64,000 bases of DNA, from positions 1-64,000 of the forward strand of contig CAWDMN010000037.1 of assembly GCA_963803155.1 (NCBI GenBank), in the 5' to 3' direction. A program made the position numbers and the translations under genes. The notes beneath the pieces were generated by a model. That model worked only from the letters and a program-made list of their open reading frames with translations. It was not told where the DNA came from and searched no databases. Numbering within the stretch: the first letter of the stretch is position 1; each line of letters starts with the position of its first letter. The stretch comes from CAWDMN01 sp963803155. Lineage in GTDB: Bacteria > Acidobacteriota > Terriglobia > Versatilivoradales > Versatilivoraceae. Below are positions 61,633 to 64,000 of the stretch, piece by piece.

Positions 61633-62844
61633 ATGACCATTCTCGCGGCTCTCTTTTATCCTTTGTTGCTGGCGCTGACTCTGGATTGCCCTCTGGAAAA
61701 GGAAATACCCGCTCTGCCAAAACCGGAAGGTGCGGTTCAATGGGTGAAGAATACGGCAGAACTGAGGCAGGTTCTGGAAAACGCACCACATGATGTCACC
61801 ATCCTGGTTGCCGATGGAACCTATGACCTTGCGGAGCCGATTTACATGAAAAAAGGGAAGAATGTCGTGATCCGCGGAGCCAGTGGAAATCCGGCGAAGG
61901 CAACGATAAGGGGGGGAGGCTTCTACGCTGGTCGTCCCGATAAAGATCTGCTCCAAATCGGAAATGTAGATAACGTCACTATTGCTTATCTGACCTTTGC
62001 CGAATGTCGTTCCTACGGGGTGAAGATCGAAGCGGAAAATTTCCCCAGAAACGTTCACATCTTTGGATGCCATTTTAGGGATATCGGAGTTCGCATGATT
62101 AAAGGATCGACTTCCTTGGAGGGAAAGGCCTCTGGAGGCTCGATTCGGTACTGCCGTTTTGAGAATACCCAGGTTCCTCCCGTGGACTGGCTGTATGAGG
62201 GAGACTACATCACGGCCATTGATATGATGGCCCTGGAGGACTGGCAGATCAGCGACAACTTGTTCATCAATATCAAAGGGCACAATGGCGGGGCACGAGG
62301 AGCGATATTTATTTGGGTACGGTCAAAAAATGTGACGGTGGAGCGAAATGCCATTATTAATTGCGACCGGGGGATTTCGTTGGGAAATCCCTCAGGATCG
62401 ACTAATTATCTTCCGGGACAAGAACACATTCGGGACAGCGTGGTCAGGAATAACATCATCATCCCGGGTCCTGATGCTGGGATTGAATTGTGGTGGGCTG
62501 AAAATATCAAGGTATACAACAACACGATATGGCGCGAAGACGCGGCAGGCCCGGGTTTGCGTGGGGGAATGGACAACTGGAAAATCAATCGAATTGACGT
62601 GGCCAATAATCTGGTGCGCGGCGCCAATATGCTGACGGGAGGGGTGACTCCGCGGAATAATCTTTTCGGCACTCTCGATGGAATCAAAATTGATTTTCGC
62701 CCTGGAAGCCGGAGACTGTCGGGCTTCGTCCCTTCTGCCAGAAGCCGCGGGGTGCCGCTCGAGGAAGTGAAAGACGATTTCGCGGGCCACGCCAGACCGC
62801 AAAAGCCAGACATCGGAGCGTGCGAGTTCGGAAAGGCTGAATAG
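61633..62844 (+). CDS. Secreted right-handed beta-helix protein (pectate lyase-like)
   Basis: About 403 residues. The ATG at 61633 has GGAG 7 nt upstream and opens on a signal peptide (MTILAALFYPLLLALTL). Repeats of the beta-helix type follow (NVVIRGASGNPAKATIRGGG, NVTIAYLTFAECRSYGVKIE, NVTVERNAIINCDRGISLGN, NIKVYNNTIW), ending PDIGACEFGKAE, a typical tail of parallel beta-helix proteins. It may be a lyase or glycan-binding protein; catalytic residues cannot be assigned by eye. Confidence 0.8.
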   Translation: MTILAALFYPLLLALTLDCPLEKEIPALPKPEGAVQWVKNTAELRQVLENAPHDVTILVADGTYDLAEPIYMKKGKNVVIRGASGNPAKATIRGGGFYAGRPDKDLLQIGNVDNVTIAYLTFAECRSYGVKIEAENFPRNVHIFGCHFRDIGVRMIKGSTSLEGKASGGSIRYCRFENTQVPPVDWLYEGDYITAIDMMALEDWQISDNLFINIKGHNGGARGAIFIWVRSKNVTVERNAIINCDRGISLGNPSGSTNYLPGQEHIRDSVVRNNIIIPGPDAGIELWWAENIKVYNNTIWREDAAGPGLRGGMDNWKINRIDVANNLVRGANMLTGGVTPRNNLFGTLDGIKIDFRPGSRRLSGFVPSARSRGVPLEEVKDDFAGHARPQKPDIGACEFGKAE

Positions 62845-63688
62845 TGGAATGGCGTATGTCTTAGCATAGATACCGTTAATGGCGGACCTTCTGGAGCGAT
62901 CGTTTCAATGCAAAAGTGCCTTTCTGCTAAAATTTAAGTATTTTGAATTTTGCAGAAAGTAAAGATATATTTGATCGTATAGAAAAATCCAATGCAGTTG
63001 CGGGATCAGCGAGGTGTTAGATGGGACGAGGCCGCTGCGCCACTCGTCCGAGAGCTTTTATTCATTGTCTCAACCGCGGCAATTGGCGTGAAAAAGCTTA
63101 CCGGGACGATGCAGACAGGCGCTATTTGACTTTTGACTAGGGCCTATTTGTCTATGTCACCTCTGTTAGCACCCGTAAAGAATATCCCTAGAGAATATCT
63201 TGGAACCTTCTTGTGCATATGCTAAGGTGGGCTAGTTTGGGAGAGCTGAAGCCAACTTTGCCAAGAATTCACAAGCCTCTAATTCCACCTACCGCAAGGT
63301 TGTGTTGTGTGATCCCCTGGAAGGACGGTCGTTGGTCAAGAGGCGCGAGGTAGGCGAAAAACTTAAATTGCACCTGGCAGAACGGATGACTCTCCTCGAA
63401 CAACCTCCTGATGCTGTCAAAAGTCAGGATGACCTCACAACCTCTCTTCGGTCGCACAATGGAACAAGAATTCCTCGATCCTGGCGGAATAAATTTGGAA
63501 AATATACCTGGAAAGTTTGATGAGCCGAGCATTGGTCTTTTAAAGAGTTAACCGACGAATTTTTGCGCGTCCCCTTCCGCGCGACAGAAAGTCGTTTTGC
63601 TAGGGGATACCAGAATATAGCGGCCTTCCCCTTGCTTGTTTTTGGGTTTCCGTTTGTCACTTGCCGTTGGTTCTTCGGGAGGATTCCT
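62845..63688. other. Intergenic region with gene relics
   Basis: Besides the transposase relic, an open frame at 63302-63520 (VLCDPLEGRSLVKRREVGEK) has no family or SD. The region 63150-63300 shows nothing recognisable. Confidence 0.45.
63021..63140 (+). pseudogene. Relic of a REP-associated tyrosine transposase (TnpA_REP, Y1)
   Basis: The frame MGRGRCATRPRAFIH, then CLNRGNWREKAYRDDADRRYL resembles the N-terminal H/NRGN/DD motif of RAYT proteins and stops after 39 codons. The rest of the gene is missing. It is relevant because the window contains palindromic REP-like repeats. Confidence 0.6.
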
Positions 63689-64000
63689 ATGAGAACAACT
63701 GACGTGAATTCTGTTGTTGAAAGAACCATTATTTTCATTAGGCAGATGGTTGCACAAAACCGGCTTTTCGCCAAACTTCTTCTTTTTTCCTTTTTTGTGT
63801 TCTTGTCCGCGAATGGGGAGTGTGTCAACGCCAGTGCTCCCGCCGCTTCAGAAAATCTGCTTTTCAAGCGATTGATGCCGGAAGACGGCCTTCCCGCGGC
63901 CGTAGGCCAATCCATTATCCAAGATAGCCGAGGGTTCATGTGGTTTGGCACAAGCTATGGATTAGTCCGGTATGATGGACATGAATTCCGGATTTACCGA
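63689..64000 (+). CDS. Two-component regulator propeller (reg_prop) sensor, partial
   Basis: The open frame continues past the window edge (104 codons seen). The ATG has GGGAGG 6 nt upstream. A hydrophobic signal or membrane segment (LFAKLLLFSFFVFLSA) is followed by FKRLMPEDGLPAAV and IIQDSRGFMWFGTSYGLVRY, the first repeat of reg_prop periplasmic propellers of hybrid two-component sensors and diguanylate cyclases. Such proteins often sense oligosaccharides. The output domain is not visible. Confidence 0.88.
   Translation, partial: MRTTDVNSVVERTIIFIRQMVAQNRLFAKLLLFSFFVFLSANGECVNASAPAASENLLFKRLMPEDGLPAAVGQSIIQDSRGFMWFGTSYGLVRYDGHEFRIYR

Noticed and set aside
63302..63520. A 72-residue frame near the right end
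   Set aside because: It has no SD or recognisable family, and it lies in a region of gene relics.

Overview
The window reads as a chromosome segment of a Gram-negative, free-living heterotroph that specialises in complex carbohydrates. The gene set (Tat-exported Gfo/Idh/MocA oxidoreductase, Tat-exported FAD oxidoreductase, Cys-type sulfatase, two GH3, two GH20, GH30-like and GH50-like enzymes, heparinase II/III-like protein, a reg_prop sensor, many TA systems and IS elements) is typical of Acidobacteriota (Solibacter/Bryobacter type) and of some PVC-group bacteria. The phylum is an inference; no rRNA or other phylogenetic marker is present. I saw no tRNA, rRNA or CRISPR array.

Layout. 0-2 kb: a complete IS1182-type element with a small AbrB-like partner gene and a strong promoter over a palindrome. 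2.3-5 kb: Gfo/Idh/MocA oxidoreductase plus an HGSNAT-like membrane acyltransferase. 5.5-9 kb: FAD-dependent oxidoreductase and M14 carboxypeptidase, both minus strand. 9.3-16 kb: an accessory island with a decayed higBA copy, MntA/HepT, an intact higBA, and a two-gene module (double winged-helix protein plus a HEPN/Abi-like protein) split by an IS256-type element with an 8-bp target duplication. 16.5-30.4 kb: ten consecutive minus-strand genes (GH3, alpha/alpha-barrel-like protein, M24 peptidase, enolase-superfamily dehydratase, CehA-like metallohydrolase, EamA transporter, GH30-like lipoprotein, SDR, RraA-like protein, IclR regulator), which look like a glycan/sugar-acid catabolic cluster. 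31-37 kb: GH50-like enzyme, a frameshifted GH3 and a divergent second IclR regulator. 37-47.7 kb: a TA pair, sulfatase, a transglutaminase-like secreted protein, two overlapping beta-propeller genes and a heparinase II/III-like protein. 48-63 kb, plus strand: ROK regulator, M20 peptidase, alpha/beta hydrolase, tandem GH20 paralogues, APC permease, esterase and a beta-helix protein. The right edge cuts a reg_prop sensor gene.

How the parts may work together (inference): secreted and lipoprotein glycosidases, the sulfatase, the lyase-like protein and the esterases release sugars and uronic or aldonic acids. Transporters import them, and the enolase-superfamily dehydratase, SDR and RraA-like protein degrade the acids. 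Two IclR paralogues probably control this. Four copies of a dyad, TGTYCA-N6-TGRACA (one with a mismatch), lie upstream of both iclR genes, between the divergent GH3 and iclR2, and upstream of the GH50-like gene.

The intergenic DNA is rich in dispersed repeats. The most striking is a unit with a Shine-Dalgarno box (GATTTTCTRRGGAG), a fixed 6-nt gap, ATG and about 12 conserved codons (MPARLAQQDNEN). Its leader box also serves as the ribosome binding site of three real genes. Others include palindromic REP-like units, a hairpin-rich MITE-like element, and two MITE-like elements carrying relics of a four-helix-bundle (S23/IVP) gene. A relic of a REP-associated transposase lies near the right end.
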